DNA of 64,000 bases from Hypholoma sublateritium FD-334 SS-4 (GCA_000827495.1 KN817519.1:822462-886461), one strand, 5' to 3'. Counted from the stretch's first letter, positions 43,068 through 55,493 are shown. Translations and numbers: made by a program. The notes: generated by a model not told the origin, from the sequence alone.

Positions 43068-45340
43068 CTACTGATGGGCTTGCATGATGGCGTCCGATAT
43101 GAAGGCTGCGGAAACTTCTCTGCCGCCGAACCATCGTCCATTGAGACCTTGGATGGCTTTCTTTGCGCTTTCAATAGTGTCAAACTTGACGTATATCTCG
43201 CCCTATCACGATATAAGATATACTCAAGGACAGCAGTGCATTACTCACCTGTGTATCTTTCTCGACTTTGATCGCGTGTACGGGGCCGTACTTGCTTTCA
43301 CATTCGCCTTTGACGTCTTCAGCGAGGTCCTTGTCCCAGTCCTTCTCCGTCTCTCTGAAGATATATATTCGTTAGATCGACACGATATGAAAATAAAAGC
43401 GGCGTACTCTTCAGGGTCGAACATGTTCTTCAAGAGAACAGATCGCGAAGTCATTGATTGAGGGATGTTGACTCGGGGTCTAAGAATATAAATAAGTGAT
43501 CAAAATGTAATACACGAAAATCGTAACCTACGCGGGTTCTGGCAGGGAGGGAGCTGATTCAGTCCTAGCAAGTTTTTGCATAAGTGCCTGTCGAGATGCA
43601 GCATTCAAGTTACCGCCTGGTACGAATGGCTATCAGTCATACCATAGAGATGCTGATTTATAAATTCAACTCACCTCCAGCCTCATCCAAAGAGTCCTGC
43701 TGGGTATATTTGGCTGTTCCTTTCTCGTGAACAGTGTTAACCCGCAGCTATAAGAAAATCAGTGCGGGTTCCATGCTATTATCAGGAAAAGAAGACTTAC
43801 AGTACGACCTGCTAATTCAAAACCTTCCATCTGTTCCAGTGCCATTCGTGCATCTTCGGACCGTTTGTACCTAGGATAGATTAATACCTAATGAATGCAT
43901 TTAGTAAGTATAAACTCACTGAACAAATGCATATCCTTTGCTTCGGCCAGTCATAGGATCTCTGTGGAGATCGACAAATTCAAGTTCTCCAAAAGGTTCG
44001 AAGACCTGTTTGATATCCGATTCTGTGAGGTTGAAATGTAAAGATCCAACATATAATCTACCAAAGAATGAGATTCGAAAAAGCACAGGTATGGGGAAGA
44101 GCTTACTGCATAGAGCCATGAGATGATGTAACACCCGGAGGAAGATTGAGACTCCTGTATGAGAGAACGTAAGTCGATAAGATGTGCAGTGTAGTGCGAT
44201 GAGCTACGTACCCGTCACCCGGATGGAGCTTGTTGCGCTCGGACTCGGTAAGTTGCACCATGATCGGAAGGCCCATAACCACTGTTCCTGACAGAGAGAG
44301 AGCTTTCTCTACAAGATCAATGGATCGGAACTCAACGTAGCCAATGCTGTGTGCGGCCCATTAACATCAGGCCGAAAGTATAACGAAAACGAACTGACCC
44401 TTTTGAACGACGGGATAGTCGATCTGTCACAATTCTGGAATCCATCACAGTTCCTTCTCCAAGCTTGTCTTCGAAAAAGTAACCTAAGTCTCGAGCCGTC
44501 AAGCGAGCAGCAAGTTGCGAAACAAAAACGGAGCGGGCTTCCGAATCGTCTTCTTTGGGTTCATCCGGATTGTAGGTTTCGTCCATTGGGTTATCATACG
44601 AGGGATAAGATGGAGAATTACGCCTGCCTTCTGTCAGATATTTTATTCGATCAAAAAGGTACTGTGTGAACATACCTCACTCCCGGAAGCGGTGGACTCT
44701 TCCTGCTGAGTAGCGGCTCTAGATCTTCTTCATCCACAAGATTCCTGCTCGCGGAGCGCCTGCTTGGGACACGGGAATCTTCGAAAGGGTCTCGCGAAAC
44801 TTGCCTGTCACCTTTTTTGCGGTCAGTGGAACGAACGGAAAGAGGACTATCTCGAGGAGGTGGCGGGGGCGGTAAAGTTGCAGAGGGTGGTGGGGGTGGT
44901 GGAGGTATGTCGTCAACAATCTCACTTCTTTTTCTTTTGACCCGATCGTCGTGGTCGCGTTCAGATCCATCGGGGTCGTCCCTCTTTCGCCTGCGGTCGC
45001 GATCCTTGTCGTCCCTATCTCTGTCCCGGTCCCGGTCCCGGTGACCATGTCGGCTGTCAGCACCGTCGTGTCTGCGGTGCCTCTCGCTGTCCCTATCCCT
45101 CCGTCCCCCCCTGTCCCTATCCCTATCACGCTCGCGATGCCTGTCTCTTGAGCGGTCACGATAGCCCCGTTCACTTCTGTCCCGACTACGACTTCGCTTA
45201 CGCTTCTCATCAGGTTCAGCTCGGTCTCGTCTTCGCTCTCCTTTGCCTCGGTCCTTCGATACAGAACGGTGTGAACGTCTGGTACGAAGGGTGTCAGTAG
45301 ACAAATTACGAGAGCTAGAAGTCGTAGACTGATGAGTCAA
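43068..45340 (-). CDS. RBM39/CC1-like splicing factor, RS domain plus RRMs
   Basis: Starts MTHQSTTSSSRNLS at 45340. The first exon is a long Arg/Ser/Asp/Glu region (RDRDRDRDRGG type) followed by a poly-Pro segment (DDIPPPPPPPSATL). RRM1 includes ARSVFVSQLAARLT and SKGIGYVEFRS. RRM2 includes MRLYVGSLHFNLTE, FEPFGELEFVDLHRD and SKGYAFVQY. A linker with SVLLKNMFDPEE follows, then a third, U2AF-homology-like RRM with YGPVHAIKVEKDTQGEIYVKF and GLNGRWFGGREVSA, ending QAHQ at 43068. This order is that of RBM39/CAPER and fission yeast Rsd1, nuclear factors linking splicing to transcription. About ten introns. Confidence 0.88.
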
Positions 45341-45759
45341 GTCAGCAACGCATATAAGAACTTAAAACGTACGAATGGTGGTTTGGAGATCTGTCAATTT
45401 CCATTCTACCTATTGGTGAAGCCATTATGCTCAGGTGGAAGGTGTGGTCAAAGTTGGGTCGTGCTACCAAGCATGAGTTTGTTTGCCGAAAAACGTTGTG
45501 TTTGCTTGCGTCTGTTTACGGCCTTGTGGCATTTGGCCCACCAAGCCCAAACCAAGCCCTCAATAACTCGCACAGCTCAAAGTAAGTACGCATTGTGACC
45601 AATTCGGCGCCTATTCCATCTCCCTTGGGGCTTTTCCAAATAACATACCTACTATCTGAATGCAACCAATATCTGATTTTATTTTAATACTTAGAAGTTT
45701 GTTAGAAGCTATGTACAAGCTATGTAGTTGTCTGCCCAATGTCTGCCCACACCGCGCCC
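45341..45759. other. Intergenic
   Basis: Upstream region of the RBM39-like gene, overlapping the 3' side of the reductoisomerase-like gene. No gene recognised. Confidence 0.4.
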
Positions 45760-47328
45760 TCAGGTTGTTGTCGATGAAAGCAAATCCGCCAATCTTTCGC
45801 GAACACGTTTTTCAGCCTGAGACAGTTCCGTTTGCTCCGCGCGGCGATAAAGTTCGTTCAAAGGATTCTGGAGACCATCCAATTCCAAATCCGCTTCGAT
45901 TTTCGAAAGGTCGCGACAGAATTTGCCGTTGAGAATCTATTTTCAGGCAGAAAATGAGTACGGCCAGAAGGCCCTACGACGGTGTGGAGACAAAAGTTGT
46001 TTACTTGGTTGTTAAGGATATCCTTGAAGTGAGTACGGGCTGCAATTCCATCAAGTGACAAAGCTCCGCTAAGCTGGCCGAATTGTGACACAGTCGAGTG
46101 ATGCTTTAGCTAAAATTATCTCGACGTGAGCGAGGGGCCAACTGGGTTTGGATAGAAGAGAACGAACCTGTCCAATAAAGCCATCTTCTGCCGCTCGTTC
46201 AAAGATCTCTGCGGGTTCCTTCGACATCCACCTTGAGGGCAAGTGAATGTCAAGTTTTACTGTGGAATGGAAATTTTGTGGACACTTCCGGAAAAAACGT
46301 ACATTTCGTAACATAGAGCTTCGTCAGAGCAGCCCGCTTCTTTCAGTACGCTGAATGCCTCCCTAGAGCGAACCAGGTGAAGATAGGCAGTTATTTCCGA
46401 GATTAACGCCCCTTACCGGAAAAGCATAATAATGTTTGGCCATAACGCTTGCTCTATGAGACGACAATTGGGTAGGGAATGATAATGTGAGTGATTGTTC
46501 GATGATAATGTGGCGCCGGTCATACCAGCAAGTAAATCCATGGCAGTCTCTTCTCTAGCAGAAGAGGCGATCGCGCCAGCTTTGGTGGCTCCAATTGCCC
46601 GTGAAAGTGCCAGAGCCGTGCCCAAACCAGATCCAGATCCATCTTGCTCGACGGAAACAAAGCAGGGGAAGCCTTTTCCTTTCTGGAACAGCGAACGAAC
46701 AGAGCTTCCGATCATCCTTGGAAGAAAGAAAATGAGAATACGAATCAGTCAAAGAGGGCTACCGACCTTGGAGCAACCATAACAACATCTTGCTGTGGCT
46801 TGAATTGGAGTAATTTGAAGAACACATTATATCCACTGGCGATTACAATCGTTGCACCCTCCTTCATGGAAGGAGAAAATTGCTCATTGAACACTCGAGG
46901 CTGGACTTGGTCTGGGATCAATAGGAACAATACTACAAGGCGTATAACATCAGCCGAATTTCTCAATTGGATCACATTATTCCTATGCTCACCGTCTGCT
47001 ACAGCTGCAGCCTTTACAAAATCATGTTCCACGATAAATCCTTTCGATTTCGCATCTTCCGCATAGGCGTCTTGGCGGTTGGCAATCAAGATCCTCTCAT
47101 TCGGAATACCAAAGTCTCGCAAGTTTTGGGCTTGAGCAGCTCCTTGATTTCCGAAACTATTACATTATCGAGAAGTGAGTATTGAAAGAACAAGGATTGA
47201 CGAGCAACATACCCTAAGAACACAACCTGCTTATTATCTAATAACGATGGGTCGGCATCGGAATCATAATAGCTTTGTGTCGAATATATCAGCTCTTCGC
47301 CTCGAGTTGTCACATAGTTTAAACTCAC
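45760..47328 (-). CDS. Ketol-acid reductoisomerase-like protein without a transit peptide
   Basis: Starts MSLNYVTTRGEELIYS at 47328. Exons join to KQVVFLGFGNQGAAQAQNL (Rossmann GxGxxG), then RILIANRQDAYAEDA, VVFLLIPDQVQPRVFNE, MVAPRMIGSSVRSLFQKG and AREETAMDLLAEQALWP. The Asp-x3-Glu of that last segment matches the first metal-binding pair of reductoisomerases. Next are EAGCSDEALCYEMY, then SVSQFG-like and SGALSLDGIAARTHFKD segments, ending VRERLADLLSSTTT at 45760. The enzyme class acts in branched-chain amino acid synthesis. The Rossmann start lies only about 40 residues in, so there is no room for the mitochondrial leader of fungal Ilv5. It resembles Ilv5 only distantly and may serve a different 2-keto acid or secondary pathway. 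Confidence 0.8.
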
Positions 47329-48148
47329 ATTTTCGCCGACGGCATGTTATGTGGTGGTTGGTTTGGGGTAGAGCAGCGACAGCAAGAAAAGAGCACAATT
47401 TGACTGGTCAATGAAGCCACGGGCTAATATAAATCGAATTCCTTCCACTCGGTTATTTCATCACCCAGACGCTGGAGCAAAGTTCCACCTTCACATATGA
47501 AGAGTAGCGTGGAGTGTCCTGGTGACTAGAAAAGAAGCTCAAGAAGCCCAACGGACCGTAGCTTGTGTGAACAGAAAGATGCATACAGTTGGGACGGACG
47601 GCCCGCCAGTAGACAGTAGTGGAGGTTTTTCACGAGTATATTTATTGTCGACCGTATACAGAGAGGCATGTGAAATTGCAAGAGCTGCCATTTATCCACT
47701 TTTCAACCATTTCAAGGTTTCGCGTTCAGTCATCTATTTGACATGCTTCCAATCAGGAGGAGTTGCATTGAGGAAGTTCGCCAGAGTGACATGGGCTAGC
47801 ATGGGGAATAGGAACGACAGCAGACCGATACGGAGGATTCGCCGTAGAGCGCCAGTGCCATTTTGGTGCCAGCATGCCAAAGTAAGTTTTTTACTTTAGG
47901 TCCATAGTGTTTTCAAAAGTGGTGAGTTCTCTTGTTGCCGCCGGGAAGTTCAAGTTTGGATGAGACCAAGCCCCAAGGTGGTCGTGGCAAGCTAAATAGC
48001 GCAATTGATGTCGGGCCGAATTTTCCCATCAGTGCGGCATCATCCTCTTACCTCTAGGCCACCACCATGATTACATGCCTGCAGAAACAGCAAAGGCCTG
48101 GCTCATATTTTACCTTTCTATCGCAGGCTTATTCACCTCGTCTAGACA
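47329..48148. other. Intergenic, no gene recognised
   Basis: Includes the promoter of the reductoisomerase-like gene. A 125-codon plus frame (47522-47899) is open but without motif. It could be the first part of the F-box-like remnant that follows, but I see no join. Confidence 0.4.
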
Positions 48149-49344
48149 TTGCCATTTGAGATGAGACAGGCAATCTTGAAATTTCGCTCCGACAGCACTT
48201 TGGCCGCTCTTGCTTGCGTTCCCACATTGTTGCCCAATTCAGCAGAAGAACTATTATATGAAACTGTGGACGTGGGTGATCTCTATGCGGGCAAGATACT
48301 GTGTTTGAGGACTTTATCCAGAGTAATGCTCGCAAAGCCGGTTTAGTCCGCTTCCTGGCCGTATCGTGGACTACTCCAACCCAAGGCTGCCGATCAAGGA
48401 AAGAATTCACAACGAGCCAATGTTTCTAGTGGAGGCACTCAAAAAACACGCACAGACTACGAGATCTGCGGATAGGATCTTCCGCTGTTGACACACGCGT
48501 CGCTGCAGAGATGAGCAAAGTTATAAGGTCAAAATGCAAAGATCCTCGGTTGAAATATTTCCTCACTGTTGTGCATTAGTGCTTCACACTTCCACCTGCA
48601 CACCTTATACTGTGGCCTGTATCGTGATATTGTTGGGAATAATTCAAAGCCAACCGTCATTGAACACCATTGGGATCTACCTGGACAACACGCTCCGAAG
48701 GGCACCGTTACTACCCAATATGCTCACTAAGACTAAGCTTAAGGATAGCAGCATTCATATTCCATTTATTTTCGGAGTCTCTTGGGATTACTTACCATAC
48801 CCAAATCCAATATACCGTCTTTCCAGATTTATTTCCCATGTCGCATTCCGAAGGACTCATTTACAGCCTACTCCGGTCACATCCAACGTATTTCAGAATG
48901 CACCCCAAACGTATTACAGCACCTCGAGTCTCCGGGTTCACGATCTATCCGTCAGACTTTTCCAACATGACAGCAATTTTCTGCCTTCTGGAAAACATAT
49001 CACGATCCTTTGCGTTCATCTTTTCTCTAGATTTTTTCACCCGTAATGACTATGAGATTGTGGGTGTAATATTTCCTTTCTTGGTAATAATTTGCTGAAG
49101 TGGCACATATAGCCTCTGATTTAGAAGAACAGCTATCTAACTGCTTATACTTGGAAGACATTACGTTCGACCGCATTCCCACTGAACTTCGCAAGACATC
49201 TACCGCGGACAGGGTATTCACAATTAAGGATAGGCCAAATCGTATCAGAGACAGGCGTTTGTGGAGAACACTTCCACTTTTCTTCATATCCGTAGGAGGA
49301 GAATTTTTCTTTCGGGGTTGACCGTTTCTAAAAGGTCGGATCAC
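48149..49344 (+). pseudogene. F-box/LRR-like gene remnant with broken frames
   Basis: Reads MPFEMRQAILKFRSDSTLA then PNSAEELLYETVDVGDLY and ILCLRTLS, the pattern of basidiomycete F-box proteins (short F-box, then ELLYE). After about 48310 the similarity moves to other frames: NARKAGLVRFLAVSWTTP in one, then DLRIGSSAVDTRVAAEMSKV in another, then PSLNTIGIYLDNTLRRAP. No set of GT...AG introns joins these cleanly. Later sequence (49100-49321) has LSNCLYLEDITFDRIPTE, consistent with LRR-like strands. It is probably decayed, although assembly errors could contribute. Confidence 0.45.
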
Positions 49345-49757
49345 AGACCTAGTATTCAGAAATTACCCGCCGTCGCCACTCTTCCGTCTCATCATCAATT
49401 GCCTGCACGGTACGTCATTAGTAAGGCTAAAATTTAATGTAAAGATTAAATCGCGAAACATGGCCGTTACACTAGCTTGATTACAGATGAAATAGAGCAA
49501 AATATACATATCTGGTGACCCAGAAAGAAGCTCGGTGACGGACCGTAATTATCATAGCGCGTGAAAACTTGTCAGATTCGGGATGTTATCGACTAGGTGG
49601 AGCAATAGTCGGCCCGCTGCCAGATGCTTACCGAGAACGCGTAGTAATCCCCAAACATACGCTGCTCAGATGCAAGGCTTCTCTTCTGCATCCCAAGAAT
49701 CCGGTGCGAGATAAGTGATGCGAAAGAATCGACGCCAAATGTGCTCGCTTTCTCCCC
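49345..49757. other. Intergenic, upstream of the rhamnose dehydrogenase-like gene
   Basis: No gene recognised; minus frames at 49593-49871 are shadows of the gene start. Promoter elements not identifiable with confidence. Confidence 0.4.
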
Positions 49758-50835
49758 ATGTCCCTGACACCGAACAAAGTAGTCTGCATAACCGGGGCCT
49801 CGAGAGGGATCGGCCGCGCATGGTGCGTCGAAATACACCTTCTGTTGCTGTTCAAGTAATGACATTAGCAATCTGAAAATAGCGCTCTAGAGTTCGCGAA
49901 GCAGGGCGCGTCGGGCTTGATATTGCACTACCTCGGGGACGCTGAGACCGAGCAGGAAGTGCAGGCACTGACAGCGGAGGTGAAAGCGCTAGGTGCGCAC
50001 GTTATCGCCGTGCCTGGCGACATTGCCGCCCTCGAGACGTCCAAACAGGTCAGGGTGTCCATCATCGTGGGGAGCAATTCAGACCGACTCATGTACAAGG
50101 GTACTGCAGATTGTCGCGCGCGGAGTGGAGGCCTTCGGCCGCATCGATGTCCTTGTGTCGAACGTAGGGATCTGTCCATTCGCCGATTTCCTCGCGATGC
50201 CGCTCGAGACCTGGGAACGTACGCGCCAGGTTAACCTCGACGGCACATTCTACATCGTGCAAGGTATAGCTCAGAGGCCCTGCGTTTCGACTGACTGGCT
50301 GATCTGCGTCGCATGCAGCTGTGGCACAGCAGATGTCAACCCAGGTTCCGCAGGGAGGCTCGCTCATCGCGATTTCGTCGATTTCTGGCCTTCTCGGTGG
50401 CGCCCAGCAATGGTATGTCCAGACTCTGAGGGAAGAACCGCCCGAGCGGTGGCAAGCAGAGCTAATGAGGTTTTCGGCAGCCACTACGGTCCAACGAAAG
50501 CCGCCATAACCAACCTGATGCAGAACTGCGCGGTCGCACTGGGAAAATACGGCATTCGAGCGAACGCCGTTCTCCCAGGTACGATTGCTACGGATATCAA
50601 CAAGGAAGACCTCAAGAACGACGCAAAGCGGGAGTACATGGTCAACCGCACGCTCCTGGGCAGGTTGGGAAGTAAGTGATGGTGGCAGTCACTGTAAAAG
50701 GAAGCTCACGCCAACATGTTTTCAGATCCAGAAGATATTGCAGGTCCTGTCGTCTTCCTTGCGAGCAATTTGGCGCGTTACATGACTGGATCGTCCATTA
50801 TCGTCGATGGTGGCTTATTCGTGAATTTCCAGTGA
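49758..50835 (+). CDS. SDR, L-rhamnose-1-dehydrogenase-like
   Basis: Starts MSLTPNKVVCITGASRGIG at 49758. After an intron come ALEFAKQGASGLILHYLG, IVARGVEAFGRIDVLVSNV, QVNLDGTFYIVQ joined to AVAQQMSTQVPQGGSLIA, SSISGLLGGAQQ joined to CHYGPTKAAITNL, GIRANAVLPGTIATDINKE and LLGRLG joined to NPEDIAGPVVFLASN. The end is GSSIIVDGGLFVNFQ. The Ser...Tyr-x-x-x-Lys set (YGPTK) is present. The PGTIATDINKEDL and DGGLFVNFQ blocks are those of fungal L-rhamnose 1-dehydrogenases, which oxidise L-rhamnose to its lactone in the non-phosphorylated rhamnose pathway. No other pathway gene is nearby. Substrate is inferred from similarity. Confidence 0.84.
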
Positions 50836-51110
50836 ATGAGACAGACCATCATAGTGTTATGAAAAATCTACGTAAATGGTAATGTAGTAGCGGGGTAAAC
50901 AGGGGAAGCAAACCTTGCACTAGATAAACCCATATCATGAACGACGAGAGCGAAATGGAACGCGGGCTCTATCCCTTCGACTGGTGCGACTCCCTCGATG
51001 GGGAGACTGCTCATTCTCCAGCTGGGTACCAATCTATCCATCCCCGAAGGACCTTCCCTAAATAGAAAACAATCAGACTAATTAAAATAGTCTTCATTGA
51101 GTCTTCATGT
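50836..51110. other. Intergenic, convergent 3' ends
   Basis: Short spacer between two convergent genes. Nothing recognised. Confidence 0.4.
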
Positions 51111-53493
51111 TCAATAGCGTGTAACTTTCTTCTTCGCCTGTTGCCACCAATGGCGCACGACCAAGAGGAATAGCACCATAATCAATATCGAAAGGCAGAC
51201 AACCACTGCGAACGCATTGAACTTTGGCCCCGGCAAGTTAGTGATGACATTGACATTTATGCTGCACACGCCTGCACGATGAATAAGGGGTAAAAACGCG
51301 GTCAATTCAAACGGAGGATCCAAACGAGAACAAAACACGCACCGATCAGCGGACCGACGGTAAGTGCACCGATACTGACTGTGGACAAGTACAGGACGTT
51401 CCTGTCTATGGAGCCTTTCGCTCCCTCCGAATCAGAGCGCAGCTTGGCTAAGTACTGCGGGTGCGACTGGCTCAACAGCCGCTCATAATGTGCCAGCGCC
51501 GTCTGCAAGGTCAAGATATGGTCTACAAGTTGCAGGGGAAGGAAAATCCATCAGCGACCGCACATGAAACCCGAACAAGAGATACACACCTTCGACATCG
51601 CCCATGTAGATCGCGACCTCCTGTTCGTCGCTCGTCGTGCCTAAGCCCGCCTTGGCCAACCGCTTCCGGATCTGCGAGACCACGTCCGCTTTCGTCGCCA
51701 ACAGCCGCCCGAGAACTGTCACCTGTTTGCGCGTCCGTGCCATGCTACGAAGCGCTTCGTGTCGATCATTGGGTGGCGTCGGCGCCTTGGCCCATAGAGC
51801 GTTCCATGTCATGCCTATTTGCCGCCTCAGACGCCGGAACAGGAGGCGTGCAGATAGGCGCGGGGACACGAAGCGCGGGCGGTAGGCTTCACGTAGCTTT
51901 TCAGCAGGGGTATAATATGCGTCGCCGTCCTTCTCGACAGATGTGATTCTTTCGACAGGATTTCGCTGAGCTTTGGGGGTATCTTCTTTTTTGAAAAAGG
52001 ATGTGGGGCCGCTGACCGGCTCGGGGTCCAGGGCGTTGTAAACCATATGATCGATAGCTGTTACCTCCTTTTCGATCTCGTTCAAGACAGGAAAGAACGA
52101 GTCCACAATCGAGTCAAGAATGTCGTGAGCTATCCAATCTTTGCAGACGTTAGCAAGCAGGCAAAAACAGTATATACGGGCAGATCATACCTGCTGACAT
52201 GTTCACCACTTGCTCAAGTAGCACCATCCTATTGCGTACACGATCGGTGTGCACTGATACATCCGTAAAGTGGAACTACGAGATTATGAATAAGTGTAAT
52301 TTGTAAGGCAAAGATTAGAACTTACGCAGCAAATACCGCCTTTGAACACCGTGAGATAAACATTGGCCTCTCCAATCGAGCTTTCATCATGATAGTCTTT
52401 CAACCCCACTTCACGCCGGATCCTTTCCCTTGTGGCCTGGCTCTCAATCGCCCGGAAGGATATGAAATAATAACCAAGTTTGCTGAATATCTCCAACTTC
52501 TCGCGCGGGTCCTGCTGAAGAATATCTTCCAAGGTCAGCGGGTGGATGTGCAGCACCTACAAACGTCAACTGTCAGACTTTGGAGATTAAAACAAGGCCG
52601 CAACACACCTTGCCAATGGCACGCAGGTCCGCCCACGTGGGGTTCGCCACATCGAGGAACCACGCCTCGGGCTTCGCCTGCAGCTCCTCGAGGATGGTCG
52701 CAGGCTTCACGCGCACCCCCGCGCGCTGCTTTCCCTTCTTCCCGCGCCTCACCGCTGCCGTTGCCGCTGCCAGGCGGGCCTCGTCGGCGGACCCACCGGT
52801 GCGCACCCGGCGTTCGAAATAGCGTTCCCCGTCCGACGGCCCCACGGACAGCGGCCGCTTGCCGCGCGGGCGGCCCCTGTGAGCACGCCCCGGCCGGCGG
52901 GTCGCCAGCCCCAGCTGGTGCAGAACGAGCGGCAGCGACGTCGTCCAGGTGATGCGACGGTCCGTCTTCTCACTTGGGTCCACCACCGCAGGTACCGCCG
53001 GGACAGGTGTGATAGATGGCGGCAAATAAAGCGCAAATTCGCGCGGTATCTCCCGCGACTTTTCGAGCGCCTTCATGCGGGTGATGCGTGCAGCGATGTC
53101 GCGCTCGGAGCGCATGGTACGCAGGGACGACGCGCCGCGGGTGCTCTTACGGCGGCGGCGGGCGATCTGCGACTTGGTGAGGGTGACGATAGACGAGCAC
53201 GAGGAGGATGACGAGGATGACGAGCTAGACGAGGCGTCCGAGCTCACTGACGAATTTCCGCGCACGTTCTTGCCCCAGCGTGCGATAGCAAGTTCGAGCT
53301 TAGCGGCGATGGCACCGAGCCGCCCACCGCCCATGAACGAAGACGACGACGATGATGATTCAGTGGCGGACGAGGATAGGGTCAATATAGACGGGGCCGG
53401 GCCCACTGCGACCTCAACATATGGTGGGTCGCCGCGGTAGATATCCTCGTCGTAGTCGTTGTCATCGATGCGTGGCTCAGTGTAGACGGACAT
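51111..53493 (-). CDS. CorA-like Mg2+ transporter with altered GMN motif
   Basis: Starts MSVYTEPRIDDNDYDE at 53493. It has a long Ser-rich and basic cytoplasmic N-terminus, then ILEELQAKPEAWFLDVANP, VLHIHPLTLEDILQQDPRE and FSKLGYYFISFRA, classic CorA beta-domain blocks. Helical exons follow: LDSIVDSFFPVLNEIEKEV, ARTRKQVTVLGRLLATK, EVAIYMGDVEDHILTLQ and SIDRNVLYLSTVSIGALTV. The loop after the first membrane helix reads GVCSINVNVITNLPG where CorA/Mrs2/Alr1 proteins have Gly-Met-Asn. A second helix AFAVVVCLSILIMVLFLL follows and the protein ends QAKKKVTRY. The size and long N-terminus resemble the fungal Alr1/Mnr2 group. Ion selectivity may differ because the GMN signature is the selectivity filter. 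Confidence 0.86.
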
Positions 53494-53995
53494 TAGAATA
53501 CAGAGAGGGGGGTGAGGGGCGGCGGAGGATCATGGATGTATGTAGCGAATGAGAGACCACGCATAATACATCACTCACTATTTTTGCCTGCTTCTAATTT
53601 TGTACTTTCTCACGTTCGCCTAAAGGTTCTGGTCCACATTCCGGCCTCTTGGATCAATCCTGGCAACATACAGAGAGGAGAAATGCAAGTACATAGGGAA
53701 AACATGATCTTTTCTACAAACTACCTACTAAAAAAACAAGCTGGAATAAGCCAGCTGGTGCTGGATACAAGAGAGATCCGGTCGAGCACTTTCCAGAGTC
53801 AGAGAACAAGCAGAAACATGTACAGGTAAAACGATATGAAAGGAAATGAAAGCACTGGAAAATGAAGGATCCTATGGGAAGTTCGTAAGAAAATGATATC
53901 GCAGCACACGCGTAGGTAAGCAGATGAATCAACCATCGTTCAGCATTCGGCCATTCATGAGGAATTCGTGGAGGAGGAAGAAAAATGTTAGGTCA
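53494..53995. other. Intergenic
   Basis: Promoter side of the CorA-like gene and 3' side of the next minus-strand gene. Short A/G-rich stretches, no gene recognised. Confidence 0.4.
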
Positions 53996-55493
53996 TTACG
54001 ATTCAGCGATAGGCGCCAGTTCCCTCTTCCCACCAAGACCTTGTCTTGTGAGAACATCGTTGGCCTCATTCAGCGCCTCTTGGACTGTATCAACATAGTC
54101 GGTAATCTAATTCTAGATGAAGACTGAGAATCTGCGACACACCTTTCTCTTGGAACAGCGTCTGCTTTGCCTCCAGGTCAACGAAAGTGGCGTCGAGTGC
54201 GCTGCGCTGCTGACGTATAGTGTCATCGATACGTTGTAGATTTTCTGTCTCTGCGCGCAGATGCTCAAGACCCTCTTTGACCTGTGCATGTAGACTCTCT
54301 AGCCCTGCGATCTGGTCTAGATACAGTTGCCGCACTTCATCAAATTTACCTATAGCGGAGGAGTTCATCAGAACCATATCTCGGAAATGAAGAAGCAGAA
54401 GCCATATGTGCCTCAGGGATGAACGAAGCAAGTAATAAAGACGCACCTGACGCCTGTGCTTCGTGCGCAGCCGATGCGTACTTGCGGAACTGCCCGTCTA
54501 GGTCGACGCCTCCGTCGTCTGCCCAAGACACCGTCTTTAGTTCCATGCTGTTGCGCTTGAGCGCGCTGTTGCGCCGCGATAGACTGGGGCGTAGCGATAA
54601 AGTTGGCGTATCTGGCACCGGGGGATTCGGGATCACTTCCGCGGGAAGCGGTGATGGGGACTGTGGAACGGGCGAGGCAACGGGCGAGGCAAGACGGAGC
54701 TGCTCGGCCGCAGCGGCCAAGCTCGTGCTGGACCCTGGATCAAGGCCGTAAGAGTTACGCTCGGAAAGCAGAATAACAGGTAGTGGCGGAGGGGAGAAGA
54801 CACCAGCGGGGCTGGAGATGCTGTTGCGCTCTGACTGAACGAGGCGCGAAGGTTGGATGACGTGCAACGGCTTGTACGATAACACTTGACTTGTCCGTTC
54901 GGGGTTGGTGATCGACCGCTGCATCGAGTGCTTCGAGTGCACTTGCCTACTCGGCCCGGCCGGGGTGACCTCGTATGTACTCTGCGATGATTGAATTGCT
55001 GCAGGAGCACGACGACTTGAGCTCGCGGCAGCGGTGATCGTGCGCCTCTGCTGCTCGCGGAACCACTTTTCCATCTCCTTCACGCGAAAGTCGGCCGGGG
55101 CGACAAACGTCTGGAAGACAAAAGTGTCAGCGGCTCCCGCTATCCGCGCGACAGGCTGTGAGGTCTTTGCGATCTTCTGGCATTTGCGTATCATGCGGTC
55201 CTTGAGGTGGCGAATCTCCATGATGCGCTCCCAGGACACAGCGGGTTTGCGGCCCAGTTCGTGGGCTTCAAGCTTCAATAATTGCTCATACATTGCCGCC
55301 GTTCCGGGAGGCAGGAGAATCTATTTAACCGTCAGATCTGAACAACAGCGTCAATACAGGCCGTGCGCACCTTGAGCTCATCCGGGGTATCTGTAATTTG
55401 GATATATCGGCAACCAGTCGGTGTGCGCGGGTCGTAAGGTTCAAGCTGGCCGCGGATTGGACTAACTCTGTGTACATCCAGTGTACGCGACAT
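53996..55493 (-). CDS. Coiled-coil protein of unknown function
   Basis: Starts MSRTLDVHRVSPIRG at 55493. The first exon ends RYIQITDTPDELK and is followed by ILLPPGTAAMYEQLLKLEA, then ERIMEIRHLKDRMIRKCQK, a Ser/Pro-rich middle with repeated SERNS motifs, and ELKTVSWADDGGVD. A C-terminal helical region (FDEVRQLYLDQIAGLESLH, EGLEHLRAETENLQR, RSALDATFVDLEAKQ) has heptad spacing of a coiled coil. The last exon reads ITDYVDTVQEALNEAND and ends LAPIAES. Introns are short and keep frame, and the conserved-looking ends suggest a real single-copy gene. I do not recognise the family. It shares a 236-base divergent promoter with PEX16. Confidence 0.75.

Noticed and set aside
44817..45151. Plus-strand frames opposite the RBM39-like first exon
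   Set aside because: They mirror the RS/RD repeats and poly-Pro of the minus-strand gene.
52389..53440. Plus-strand frames opposite the CorA-like gene
   Set aside because: They overlap well-supported minus-strand exons and have no motif of their own.
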